NCBI GenBank assembly: GCA_946623295.1
Contig: CAMOQY010000040.1
Span: 1-10,068, forward strand
Direction: 5' to 3'
Origin: an uncultured Lachnospiraceae bacterium
GTDB lineage: Bacteria > Bacillota > Clostridia > Lachnospirales > Lachnospiraceae
Length of the DNA stretch: 10,068 nt
Below are positions 1 to 7,003 of the stretch, piece by piece. The notes beneath the pieces were generated by a model, which saw nothing but the letters and a program-made list of their open reading frames with translations, did no database searches and was not told where the DNA came from. Positions within the stretch are counted from its first letter, which is position 1, and every line of letters starts with the position of its first letter. Made by a program: the position numbers and the translations under genes.

Positions 1-13
1 AAAAAAATACGAT

Positions 14-21
14 AAACGCTT
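14..21. promoter_or_regulatory. possible LacI/CcpA-type operator core
   Basis: AAACGCTT matches the AARCGYT core of catabolite-responsive (cre) and other LacI-family operators, with a central CG. The flanking bases do not continue the consensus or form a full palindrome, and CGAT occurs as a direct repeat on either side (10-13 and 22-25). It lies about 10 bp upstream of a possible -35 box at 31. An 8-bp match at the window edge could be chance. Confidence 0.2.
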
Positions 22-30
22 CGATTATGA

Positions 31-59
31 TTGCAACAATCTACTGAATGTATTATCAT
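31..59 (+). promoter_or_regulatory. possible sigma-70-type promoter upstream of the glycosidase genes
   Basis: TTGCAA (31-36) and TATCAT (54-59) are separated by 17 bp and match 9 of 12 consensus positions. The predicted start near 66 would put the terminator hairpin at 68-91 at the very 5' end of the RNA, which is awkward. A weaker alternative past the terminator is TTTTCA (88-93), 17 bp, TAAAGT (111-116), which would leave a leader of only about 15 nt before the gene at 138. Neither is secure. Confidence 0.25.
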
Positions 60-67
60 AAAAATGT

Positions 68-91
68 CCGGCAGTGCCGCCGGTTTTTTTT
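68..91 (+). terminator. rho-independent terminator of an upstream gene
   Basis: CCGGC (68-72) pairs with GCCGG (79-83) across a 6-nt loop and is followed directly by eight T residues (84-91). This is the classical GC stem plus U-tract. No gene ends inside the window before it, so it most likely ends a plus-strand gene lying before position 1. It also implies that the gene at 138 starts a new transcription unit or is reached by read-through. Confidence 0.75.
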
Positions 92-124
92 CAGCAGTTT
101 ACTGTAACGATAAAGTTGTTTGTT

Positions 125-131
125 AAAGGAG
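125..131 (+). promoter_or_regulatory. ribosome binding site fixing the start at 138
   Basis: AAAGGAG lies 6 nt before the ATG at 138. It argues for that start over the in-frame TTG at 120, which would place the ribosome site inside the coding region. Confidence 0.8.
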
Positions 132-137
132 TGTTCG

Positions 138-683
138 ATGTCGTCTTCGTGGATCATAGCCGGACAAATACTGACTTTCATAAGCTATTTGTTTTTTTGG
201 ATTTCACGTTTTATAAAGCGCAAGCATCAAATCCTCTTCTGGGACAATATCAGCAGGGTCATTGCTATTCTGGCTTTTGTGTTTCTGGGTACATATGACG
301 GCATAAAAAACACGCTGTTTGTTATTCTGAGAAACCTGCTGGGGCAGTTTACAAATAAAAAAAAGAAGCAGTACAAACTGATAACACTATTTGCTCTGTT
401 TATACTGCTCGTATTGATCTACGGGCTGGATTTCCATGGGCTTTCAACCATATGTATTGCCATATGCGGCTTATTGAACCTGTTCGCGGTTATTATGCTC
501 AATGAGCAGGGGATGAGGCTGTTTGGCATGATAGGTTCGGTCTTCTATATGGGATTCATGTTCTTTTCGGGGAATATCACCGGTTTTATATGTGAGCTGA
601 TAGGTTTCTGTGTAATGACTGCAAGCTTTATTAAATACGGAAAGAAGGGGGATTTCCATGTCAGAGTTCAGTATGGAAAATGA
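138..683 (+). CDS. YgjV-like small integral membrane protein
   Basis: This is a 181-residue, very hydrophobic protein with about six or seven predicted membrane spans (roughly residues 6-22, 38-52, 57-70, 81-95, 98-121, 127-145 and 148-166). A basic loop, NKKKKQYK, lies near residues 73-80, and the tail is short and charged. Length and pattern, including W-I-I-A-G near the start, the LGTYDG/ILRNLLG stretch and the GMRLFGMIGSVFY stretch, resemble the YgjV family of bacterial inner-membrane proteins, whose function is unknown. Start: ATG 138, 6 nt after AAAGGAG. Its last 26 nt overlap the next gene in another frame, so the two are probably co-transcribed and translationally coupled. It is clearly more AT-rich than the downstream genes, which suggests a separate origin. 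A role in solute uptake is possible but not shown. Confidence 0.75.
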   Translation: MSSSWIIAGQILTFISYLFFWISRFIKRKHQILFWDNISRVIAILAFVFLGTYDGIKNTLFVILRNLLGQFTNKKKKQYKLITLFALFILLVLIYGLDFHGLSTICIAICGLLNLFAVIMLNEQGMRLFGMIGSVFYMGFMFFSGNITGFICELIGFCVMTASFIKYGKKGDFHVRVQYGK

Positions 684-2652
684 GCGGATCTTTTTTGACG
701 ACAGACACGTATGCAGCGTTGGAAGGCTGCTTGCGGAGATCGGAGGTTCCGAAACGCCTGCTTCCGAGGCGGGACTTGATATTTCCCGTGCCTCCTCATA
801 CCGGGGAGACGGATTATGGGAGTTTCGGCATACGGTCCGCAATGATTCGCCGGATACTTTGACCTTTAAACTGATCTTCGAGACCGTTACTGCCTTTGTA
901 CCGACCCACTGGGTGATACCCTGTGTAAGCTACGACGGCAATGAATGGGGCGAGGGCAAGGAACCGAAGGGGATGCTCGGCCCCGGCGGAGAGCCCTGGA
1001 TCCATTCATTTGACAGGACTCCGATACCGTCCCTCTCTGTCACCGAGGATGAGCTGGCCGCCGTGGCGCTCTTTGCCTCCGGAGATGACGAATACAGCAT
1101 CCGCTCGTCGGTATCGGTCAGGCCCGCCGGTGACGGCAAAGTCTCCCAGCGCATCTACTGGCCGGTCACCGAAGCGCCTCTGACTTACTGCGACAATGAC
1201 AAATATGCGGAGCGCATGGACGGGTATATCACCCTGCGGCCCGGCGAAAGTTTCTCCGCGGCATGCTTTCTGCTCATCTCCCGCCCCCGATGGAAAAACT
1301 ACGGAGTTACCGAAGTTCTCGACCGGGCCATGAAGCTCTATCCTTTCCCGATCGGCCCGCAGCGAAGTGCCGATGAACTGTGGCGGCTCGGGATCAGCTA
1401 TATCCTGACGCTGCTCCGTCCCGTTCGCGGAAAGGAGCTTTTTGCCAGCGGTATCATTCCGGAACCGGACGGTCTGAAATATGTGGATTTCTTTGAGATC
1501 GGATGGTGCGGGCAGAATCTGATGAATGCGCGCATGCTCCTGCTTGAGTATCAGAAAAGCGGCGATAAGGAACTGCTTGACAAGGCGCTTGCGGTCTGTG
1601 ACGCCTGGGCCGAAAAGCAGTCTGACTGCGGTCTGCTGCTGGCTCACTACGAATGGTATACAGAAGGAAGAAACTGGAACTACAAACCCCGTGATCTGAC
1701 GAAGTCCTGGGCGAGCAACGTGGACTATATAAATGGCTGGCTTCCGGAGACCTGCAACAACGGCTGGGCCGCCTGCGAGATGCTCAGGATCTGGGATCTT
1801 CTGCGCAGGCTGGGCATCGAACGGCCTGACCTTCTGGATTTTTCGGTCAGGATCATGGATTTCTTCTGCGATCATTACAGTCCCGAATACGCATTTGGCA
1901 AGGCCTGGCATTTTGACGGAAGGTGCGAGGAAAAGGGAGGCACCGTCGGAGCTTTTATCACGATGGCTCTCTGCGAAGGCTACCGCATACTTCACAGGAC
2001 GCGTTATCTGGAATATGCGGAGAAATCTCTGGATTTTTATATGAAGAGAGATCTGGACAACTTCATCTGCACTGCGGGTGCCATCGACTGCACCTGTGTC
2101 GACAAGGAAACCGCGGGACCTGTGATCATCTCGGCACTGGACCTGTACGAATTCACCCGTGAAGAAAAATACCTTGAATACGCTCTGAAGGCTTCCTACT
2201 ACTTTGCTTCGTGGATGTTTGTATACGATGTGCCCTACGGTCCCGAGGCCGATATCTCTGTATGCGGCTATCATACTGCCGGCGGTACGAGCGTGTCAGT
2301 ACAGCATCCCGCTATAGACCAATGGGGTGAGCTGATGAGCTGTGAATGGCTGCGGCTGGCAGATCTGACAGGCGACGAGCGCTGGGCCAGACGCGCCAGA
2401 ATGATCTGGTATAACTGCACCCAGTGCATAGCCGATGAAAAAAACAACATGTATCACGGAATGAAACGCCCCGTCGGCTCGCAGAACGAAGCCGTATATC
2501 AGGCCAGATGGGGCCACCGCGAGGACTGCATCGACAACCCGGGTTATCTGAACGACTGGCTGGTCTCGTGGGTGAACGTCTTCAGATTAAATGTATTGGA
2601 CAGGCTCACCAGGGTTAACGGATATCCGGATCAGCATGCGCTGGATATCTGA
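658..2652 (+). CDS. putative cytoplasmic six-hairpin ((alpha/alpha)6 toroid) glycosidase-like protein
   Basis: A 664-residue protein. Residues 1-210 look like a beta-rich domain, with a distinctive stretch near 80-125 (VPTHWVIPCVSYDGN, then EPKG, GEPW, DRTPIP). Residues about 235-650 are alpha-helical with recurring hairpins of one type: SGDKELLDKAL near 301, RTRYLEYAEKSLDFY near 447, REEKYLEYALKASYYF near 501 and TGDERWARRARMIWYN near 571. This spacing is characteristic of the six-hairpin glycosidase superfold. Acidic residues in conserved-looking blocks (FFEIGWCGQN near 278-287, WHFDGRCEEKGG near 417-428) could be catalytic, but I cannot assign them. There is no signal peptide, and 20 cysteines fit a cytoplasmic location. 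I do not recognise a specific GH family; an epimerase or lyase on the same fold is possible. Start ATG 658 has AAGGGGG at 645-651; ATG 673 is a weaker alternative. It overlaps the membrane-protein gene by 26 nt. Confidence 0.65.
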   Translation: MSEFSMENERIFFDDRHVCSVGRLLAEIGGSETPASEAGLDISRASSYRGDGLWEFRHTVRNDSPDTLTFKLIFETVTAFVPTHWVIPCVSYDGNEWGEGKEPKGMLGPGGEPWIHSFDRTPIPSLSVTEDELAAVALFASGDDEYSIRSSVSVRPAGDGKVSQRIYWPVTEAPLTYCDNDKYAERMDGYITLRPGESFSAACFLLISRPRWKNYGVTEVLDRAMKLYPFPIGPQRSADELWRLGISYILTLLRPVRGKELFASGIIPEPDGLKYVDFFEIGWCGQNLMNARMLLLEYQKSGDKELLDKALAVCDAWAEKQSDCGLLLAHYEWYTEGRNWNYKPRDLTKSWASNVDYINGWLPETCNNGWAACEMLRIWDLLRRLGIERPDLLDFSVRIMDFFCDHYSPEYAFGKAWHFDGRCEEKGGTVGAFITMALCEGYRILHRTRYLEYAEKSLDFYMKRDLDNFICTAGAIDCTCVDKETAGPVIISALDLYEFTREEKYLEYALKASYYFASWMFVYDVPYGPEADISVCGYHTAGGTSVSVQHPAIDQWGELMSCEWLRLADLTGDERWARRARMIWYNCTQCIADEKNNMYHGMKRPVGSQNEAVYQARWGHREDCIDNPGYLNDWLVSWVNVFRLNVLDRLTRVNGYPDQHALDI

Positions 2653-2674
2653 CAGGATCATATACGGCAAAGCA

Positions 2675-2701
2675 CCGGAGGCGCCTGACACCGCCATCCG
2701 G
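2675..2701 (+). other. intergenic hairpin between the two glycosidase genes
   Basis: CCGGAGGCG (2675-2683) pairs with CGCC (2692-2695) and TCCGG (2697-2701), with one bulged A and an 8-nt loop. No U-tract follows, so a strong terminator is unlikely. An intra-operon hairpin of this kind may stabilise mRNA or tune relative expression. It fills most of the 74-nt gap. Confidence 0.4.
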
Positions 2702-2713
2702 ACAGTCTGACAA

Positions 2714-2721
2714 AGAGGTGA
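2714..2721 (+). promoter_or_regulatory. ribosome binding site fixing the start of the GH3 gene
   Basis: AGAGGTGA lies 5 nt before the ATG at 2727. The in-frame GTG at 2718 is part of this site and is therefore an unlikely start. Confidence 0.65.
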
Positions 2722-2726
2722 CGAAA

Positions 2727-5054
2727 ATGAAAGAAGTCAAATGGAGAAGGATTAGATTCATGCCCTCGGATCCGCTCGGAGAGAGCAGACGGACTTTTTG
2801 CAGAGAGCACAGGGAACTTGCGCGCAGGGCCGCGGCAGAGGGCATGGTGCTGCTTAAAAACGAAGGGGAACTCCTGCCTCTGGCAGATGGCAGCGCTCTC
2901 GCTGTCTTTGGGAAGGCACAGATAGACTATGTTACCAGCGGCGGCGGCAGCAGTTCTGTGACTCTGTATGATATCCCGGATCTGCTCGACGCTTTGAGAG
3001 AGAAGGAACTTCAGGGCAGGATCAGGCTCTTTGACAGACTCAGCAACCTGTATAAAACTCTTAGATCCGAATCAGCCTGCAGTGAAGGACACACGGAGCC
3101 CGATCTGTCCGATGAGCTTATTGCACAGGCAAGAGCTTTTACCGATACAGCACTGATAACCATCTCCCGGCGTGAAAGCGAGGGCACTGACCGCAGACCG
3201 GAGAGCTACACCTTCTCCAAGGATGAAACAGCACTGATTCAGCGTGTATCAGAAGTATTTCCAAAATGTATCCTCTGTCTCAACACAGGAGAACTGATCA
3301 GCACCGTTCATGCAGAAGACAACGGCAGCATTCATTCTATACTTCTCTCATGGCAGGCAGGAGGAGAAGGCGCCGGAGCAATAGCAGACGTTCTGCTGGG
3401 CGATGCGGAGCCGGAAGGCAGACTTACCGACACCATAGCAAGAAGCATCTGCGATCATCCGTCCGCGGCAGGTTTCTTTGAGTCTGACGACTATGTGGAA
3501 TACAACGAGGATATCTTTGTCGGATACAGGTATTATGAGACGATACCAGGGGCAAAGGATTCCGTACTCTACCCTTTCGGCTATGGATTGGGATATACTG
3601 ATTTTGATATGAGTTTTGCACACGCGGCGACGAAAGGCAATGAGATCACGTTCGTGATCAAAACCGCAAATACCGGGCACCGCAGCGGGCGGGGCGTGGT
3701 ACAGGTCTACTGCGAGCCTCCCCGCGGCAGACTTGACAAGTCCCGGAGGATCCTTGTCGGTTTTGCAAAGACCGGGCTTCTCCAGCCCGGTAAGTCCGAA
3801 ACTCTCAGAGTATCTTTTAACCTAAGAGATCTGGCCTCGTATGACGAAACCGGACTGATCAACGCTTCATCATTTGTGCTGGAGCACGGAAAATACACTT
3901 TTTATGCAGGTATAAATGTCCGCGATGCCAAGCGTGTCGACTGGTCGCTGACACTGAATGACGATCAGGTGCTCGAAGTCCTCTCTCCGCGCTGCGTTCC
4001 GTCGCTTCCGCTGAAGCTCATGCGTGAGGACGGCTCATTTGAGAGCGTGCCTGCCAAAACAGAATACGTCCCCGAGGACCGCTCGTTTCGCGGCATTCTG
4101 CCCGCAAGCGGAGCGTATCCCGACGAGCAGTACTGCCATATTCCTTTTTCAGGATGGGGGCCGCCCACACTGCCCCAGTTTATCGACGTGGCAGAGGGCA
4201 GGATCTCTCTCGATGATTTCATGAGCGCTCTCTCTGATGACCAGCTCGTGCGTCTTCTCGGAGGACGTCCAAACCGCGGCTGCGCGAACACTTTCGGTGT
4301 GGGAGACCTTCCCGTCTACGGGATCCCGAATGTCATGACGGCAGATGGACCCGTAGGGCTGAGGATAAAGCCCGAATGCGGAGTTATAACCACCGCTTTC
4401 CCATGTGCCACCGCGCTCGCCTGCAGCTGGGATACGGAACTGATGTATGAAATCGGCCGGGCCATAGGAGAAGAAGTGAAGGAAAACGGCATGGGAATCT
4501 GGCTCGGACCGGCTATAAACATTCACAGATCTCCGCTCTGCGGACGGAATTTTGAGTACTACTCAGAAGACCCTCTGCTCACCGGAAAACTGGCCTCCGC
4601 CATGGTGAAAGGTGCGCAGTCTCTCGGCATAGCTGCCTGTCCGAAGCATTTTGCTGCAAACAACAAGGAAACGAACAGGCGCGACTCGGACTCGAGGCTC
4701 TCGGAGAGAGCCCTGCGCGAGATATATCTGCGTGCCTTCGAGATCTGCGTCAAGGAAGCCGAACCCCTTACTCTGATGTGCTCGTATAATATCCTGAACG
4801 GCATCCGCGTCTCCGAGAACAGCGATCTTCTGACCGGAATCCTGCGTAAGGAGTGGAACTGGGACGGTCCTGTTTTCACCGACTGGTACACTTTCGGCGT
4901 GCAGTTCCGCGAGATCGCGGCAGGTGCGGACCTGAAGATGGGCTGCGGAATGCCGGAGCATACGATGGAAATGATCAGAGAAGGCAGACTGTCCATGGAC
5001 TGCGTCCGCAACTGTGTCCGGCGGGTACTGAAGATGATACTTAAGCTGGAATAA
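2727..5054 (+). CDS. GH3 family glycoside hydrolase (beta-glucosidase type) with permuted domain order
   Basis: A 775-residue retaining glycosidase that would remove terminal sugars from beta-linked glycosides. The domains run in the reverse of the common GH3 order. First comes the alpha/beta sandwich, usually C-terminal, opening with AEGMVLLKNEGELLPL at residues 37-52. A fibronectin-III-like domain follows at about 300-405 (VVQVYCEPPRG, GKYTFYAGI). The (beta/alpha)8 barrel comes last, from about 492 to the end. Visible GH3 signatures are ADGPVGLR near 539, RNFEYYSEDP near 607, KHFAANNKETNR from K640, and FTDW with the likely nucleophile D719. The acid/base is probably E152 in SEGTDR. This order is established for Ruminococcus albus and Butyrivibrio enzymes. 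There is no signal peptide, so it is predicted to be cytoplasmic. Exact sugar preference (glucoside, xyloside or other) cannot be told. It probably shares a transcript with the gene 74 nt upstream. Confidence 0.93.
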   Translation: MKEVKWRRIRFMPSDPLGESRRTFCREHRELARRAAAEGMVLLKNEGELLPLADGSALAVFGKAQIDYVTSGGGSSSVTLYDIPDLLDALREKELQGRIRLFDRLSNLYKTLRSESACSEGHTEPDLSDELIAQARAFTDTALITISRRESEGTDRRPESYTFSKDETALIQRVSEVFPKCILCLNTGELISTVHAEDNGSIHSILLSWQAGGEGAGAIADVLLGDAEPEGRLTDTIARSICDHPSAAGFFESDDYVEYNEDIFVGYRYYETIPGAKDSVLYPFGYGLGYTDFDMSFAHAATKGNEITFVIKTANTGHRSGRGVVQVYCEPPRGRLDKSRRILVGFAKTGLLQPGKSETLRVSFNLRDLASYDETGLINASSFVLEHGKYTFYAGINVRDAKRVDWSLTLNDDQVLEVLSPRCVPSLPLKLMREDGSFESVPAKTEYVPEDRSFRGILPASGAYPDEQYCHIPFSGWGPPTLPQFIDVAEGRISLDDFMSALSDDQLVRLLGGRPNRGCANTFGVGDLPVYGIPNVMTADGPVGLRIKPECGVITTAFPCATALACSWDTELMYEIGRAIGEEVKENGMGIWLGPAINIHRSPLCGRNFEYYSEDPLLTGKLASAMVKGAQSLGIAACPKHFAANNKETNRRDSDSRLSERALREIYLRAFEICVKEAEPLTLMCSYNILNGIRVSENSDLLTGILRKEWNWDGPVFTDWYTFGVQFREIAAGADLKMGCGMPEHTMEMIREGRLSMDCVRNCVRRVLKMILKLE

Positions 5055-5083
5055 AAAGAGAAATATCCCGATATTTACTTTTT
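5053..5083. other. AT-rich dyad: weak terminator or operator before the LacI gene
   Basis: AAATAT (5061-5066) and ATATTT (5071-5076) form a perfect 6-bp inverted repeat around CCCG. Outside it, AAAAAG (5053-5058) can pair with CTTTTT (5078-5083). The structure starts in the GH3 stop codon and ends in five T residues, so it could act as a weak intrinsic terminator. The inner repeat overlaps the predicted -35 box of the next gene, so it could instead be an autoregulatory operator. Confidence 0.35.
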
Positions 5084-5102
5084 GCCGCAATTAGTATAGA
5101 AT
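5074..5102 (+). promoter_or_regulatory. predicted promoter of the LacI-family regulator
   Basis: TTTACT (5074-5079) and TAGAAT (5097-5102) are 17 bp apart and match 9 of 12 consensus positions. Transcription would start near 5109, a short distance before the coding start. It overlaps the inverted repeat at 5061-5076, which would suit repression. Confidence 0.45.
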
Positions 5103-5125
5103 TTACGACTGAAAAAGAGTTTCGG

Positions 5126-6151
5126 GTGTCGTATATGACCAGACTGAAAAAAGGCAAACTTCCCACACTTAAAGATATAGCGAGCGAGACAGGTTTCTCC
5201 GTCACGGCGGTATCGCATGCTCTGAAGGACATGCCCGACATCTCGCCCGCTACCAGAAAAGTCATCAGGGACTGTGCCGACAGGCTCGGATACATAGCCA
5301 ATGCCTCCGCCACCTCGCTGCGCACAGGCAGGACGAATACCGTCGCCATAATCCTCGGCGACCTGTCCAACCCTTACTTTTCTTTTATCGCAAAGGAGCT
5401 CGAGAGGATTTTTGAGCAGAAGGGCTACTCCGCTTTTTTCATGCATTCAAACGAGCAGCTTGACATCGAGCGCAGGTCGATCATCGCCGCATGTTCAAGA
5501 AACGTTGACGGTATAATCATCTGTCCCACCCAGACTCCTTATACCTGCGATAATATTAATTATATCCGCAATCTTCACACGCCCTGTGTGATCATAGGCA
5601 GGTATTTTGACGACATAGACATGAATTACGTCCTGTCCGACGATCACATGGCCGGGCGGCTCGCCGCACAGCACCTGACAGAACGCGGCCACAGGAAGAT
5701 CCTCTACATCAATACGCCCATTTATAACTCCAGTTCACGTCAGAGATCCGAGGGTTTTGTCGAAGGATGCGGAGGCTGCAGCGATATGGATATCACCGAG
5801 GTGGAATTCGACGACTTCGGACAGTATTTCATCCGTGAAAAAGAAAAAATCGCCGCGAACGCTTACACGGCGATAGTAGCCTATAACGATATCATCGGAT
5901 GGGACGTCATGTCGCGTCTGAGGACTTTGGAAATGTCCATTCCAGACGATATCTCCCTGATATCTTTTGATAACATACATTCTCTGCTTCCGCTGCCATT
6001 CAGCCTGACTTCGATCAGTTCTTCAAAGACCGCGATGACGACCAAAGCGGCAGACCTCCTGCTGCGCTCCATGAAGGATCCGTCAACTCCGCCTTCCAGA
6101 ATCACCCTGGAGGTCAGTCTGCACGACCGCGGCACCGTAAAGCCCCTATAG
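5126..6151 (+). CDS. LacI-family transcriptional regulator
   Basis: A 341-residue DNA-binding regulator. The N-terminal helix-turn-helix covers about residues 14-35 (TLKDIASETGFSVTAVSHAL). The hinge region NASATSLRTGRTNTVA follows near 59-74. The periplasmic-binding-protein-like sensor domain fills the rest (GDLSNPYFSFIAKELE, VDGIIICPTQ, AIVAYNDIIGWDV, PDDISLISFDNI). Proteins of this family bind palindromic operators and release them, or bind them, on sensing a sugar or phosphosugar. Start: GTG 5126 has AAAGAG at 5114-5119 with 6-nt spacing. ATG 5135 is in frame and would remove three residues, but it has no good ribosome site. It lies 71 nt after the GH3 gene and has a plausible own promoter. 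It likely controls the glycosidase genes, the GRE genes or both; the ligand is unknown. Its end overlaps the convergent activase gene by 6 nt. Confidence 0.92.
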   Translation: MSYMTRLKKGKLPTLKDIASETGFSVTAVSHALKDMPDISPATRKVIRDCADRLGYIANASATSLRTGRTNTVAIILGDLSNPYFSFIAKELERIFEQKGYSAFFMHSNEQLDIERRSIIAACSRNVDGIIICPTQTPYTCDNINYIRNLHTPCVIIGRYFDDIDMNYVLSDDHMAGRLAAQHLTERGHRKILYINTPIYNSSSRQRSEGFVEGCGGCSDMDITEVEFDDFGQYFIREKEKIAANAYTAIVAYNDIIGWDVMSRLRTLEMSIPDDISLISFDNIHSLLPLPFSLTSISSSKTAMTTKAADLLLRSMKDPSTPPSRITLEVSLHDRGTVKPL

Positions 6152-6967
6152 CATCACCGCATTCTCAAAAAACCGCGTATAATCCATCGCCCGGTTAGGT
6201 TCGCTCCCGAGCGTGTATTTCATTCCGACCATGGCATATTTGGCGCCCGCCATCGTATTATACGGCATGAGCTCAACTCTGTGCTCTCCCGCGATCCCGG
6301 CTATGGCGGTCAGATTCTCCGGTGTATCGGTGATTCCGGGGATCAGCGGCACTCTGAATACGAACTGCCTGCCGCTCTCCTTCAGCCACCGGATATTCTC
6401 CAGTATCGGGGCGTTATCCACACCTGTCCAGGCGCGGTGAGCCTCAGGGTCCGCCAGCTTTATATCCTGCAGCACATAGTCCATGCGGCTGATGATACGC
6501 CTGTAGACCTCAGGAGAGGCATATCCGCTGGTCTGTATGGCCAGATGAAAACCCCCCAGAAGCTCCGCGCACTCATATACGAACTCCGGCTGCATCAGCG
6601 GCTCTCCTCCGGAAAAAGTGATCCCTCCGCCCATCATTTTCAGCATATCCTCATACCCGCGCAGCCTTTTGGCAAGCTGCGCGGCGGTCATTTCCTCTCC
6701 AGCTATGGAGAGCGCGCCGCGCTCGCAGGCATGCAGGCAGCGCCCGTAGGGCCTGCACTCCTCATGTCCGCATGGGACAAAGCACCTGCCGCAGTGCACA
6801 CAGAGATTTTCCTTCCAGAGGAGCTGAGGTTTTGCAGTGAGTCCCTCCGGATTGTGGCACCATCTGCAGCGAAGCGGACAGCCCTTCACAAAGACCGTGA
6901 TCCGCGGACCCGGCCCGTCGTGGACGGTAAGCTCCTTAATATCGAATATGATCCCTTTTTCCGGCAT
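6146..6967 (-). CDS. glycyl radical enzyme activating enzyme (radical SAM)
   Basis: A 273-residue radical-SAM protein that would use a [4Fe-4S] cluster and S-adenosylmethionine to place the glycyl radical on the partner GRE encoded just upstream. The N-terminus GIIFDIKELTVHDGPG is typical of GRE activases. The SAM cluster motif is CPLRCRWC (C30, C34, C37), and FSGGEP lies near 118-123. QDIKLADPEAHRAWTG near 167-182 and RVPLIPGITD near 205-214 are also family features. An insert at 56-81 carries seven cysteines: a full CX2CX2CX3C (C56, C59, C62, C66), then C71, C77 and C81. Activases with two extra clusters normally show two complete motifs, so the second is reduced here. The start ATG has AAAAGGA only 2 nt away, an unusually tight spacing, but the N-terminal family match supports it. 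It follows the GRE gene by 36 nt, presumably on one transcript. Confidence 0.93.
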   Translation of the reverse strand: MPEKGIIFDIKELTVHDGPGPRITVFVKGCPLRCRWCHNPEGLTAKPQLLWKENLCVHCGRCFVPCGHEECRPYGRCLHACERGALSIAGEEMTAAQLAKRLRGYEDMLKMMGGGITFSGGEPLMQPEFVYECAELLGGFHLAIQTSGYASPEVYRRIISRMDYVLQDIKLADPEAHRAWTGVDNAPILENIRWLKESGRQFVFRVPLIPGITDTPENLTAIAGIAGEHRVELMPYNTMAGAKYAMVGMKYTLGSEPNRAMDYTRFFENAVML

Positions 6968-7003
6968 GGTCCTTTTCCCGCGGGTCCGCTTTCCGGGCCC
7001 GGA

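Noticed and set aside
74..298. Small plus-strand frame overlapping the start of the YgjV-like gene
   Set aside because: It begins inside the terminator stem and lacks a ribosome site. The overlapping frame at 138 has a good one and a typical membrane-protein pattern.
1006..2274. Minus-strand open frame of 422 codons opposite the six-hairpin gene
   Set aside because: It lies wholly inside the plus-strand gene, has no ribosome site, and its translation shows no recognisable domain. The plus-strand protein has coherent hairpin repeats.
6977..7003. GC-rich self-complementary stretch (GTCCG/CGGAC, CCGGGCCCGG) between the GRE and activase genes
   Set aside because: It can fold, but the gap is only 36 nt, there is no T-run, and the two genes are expected to be co-transcribed. 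I do not call it a terminator.
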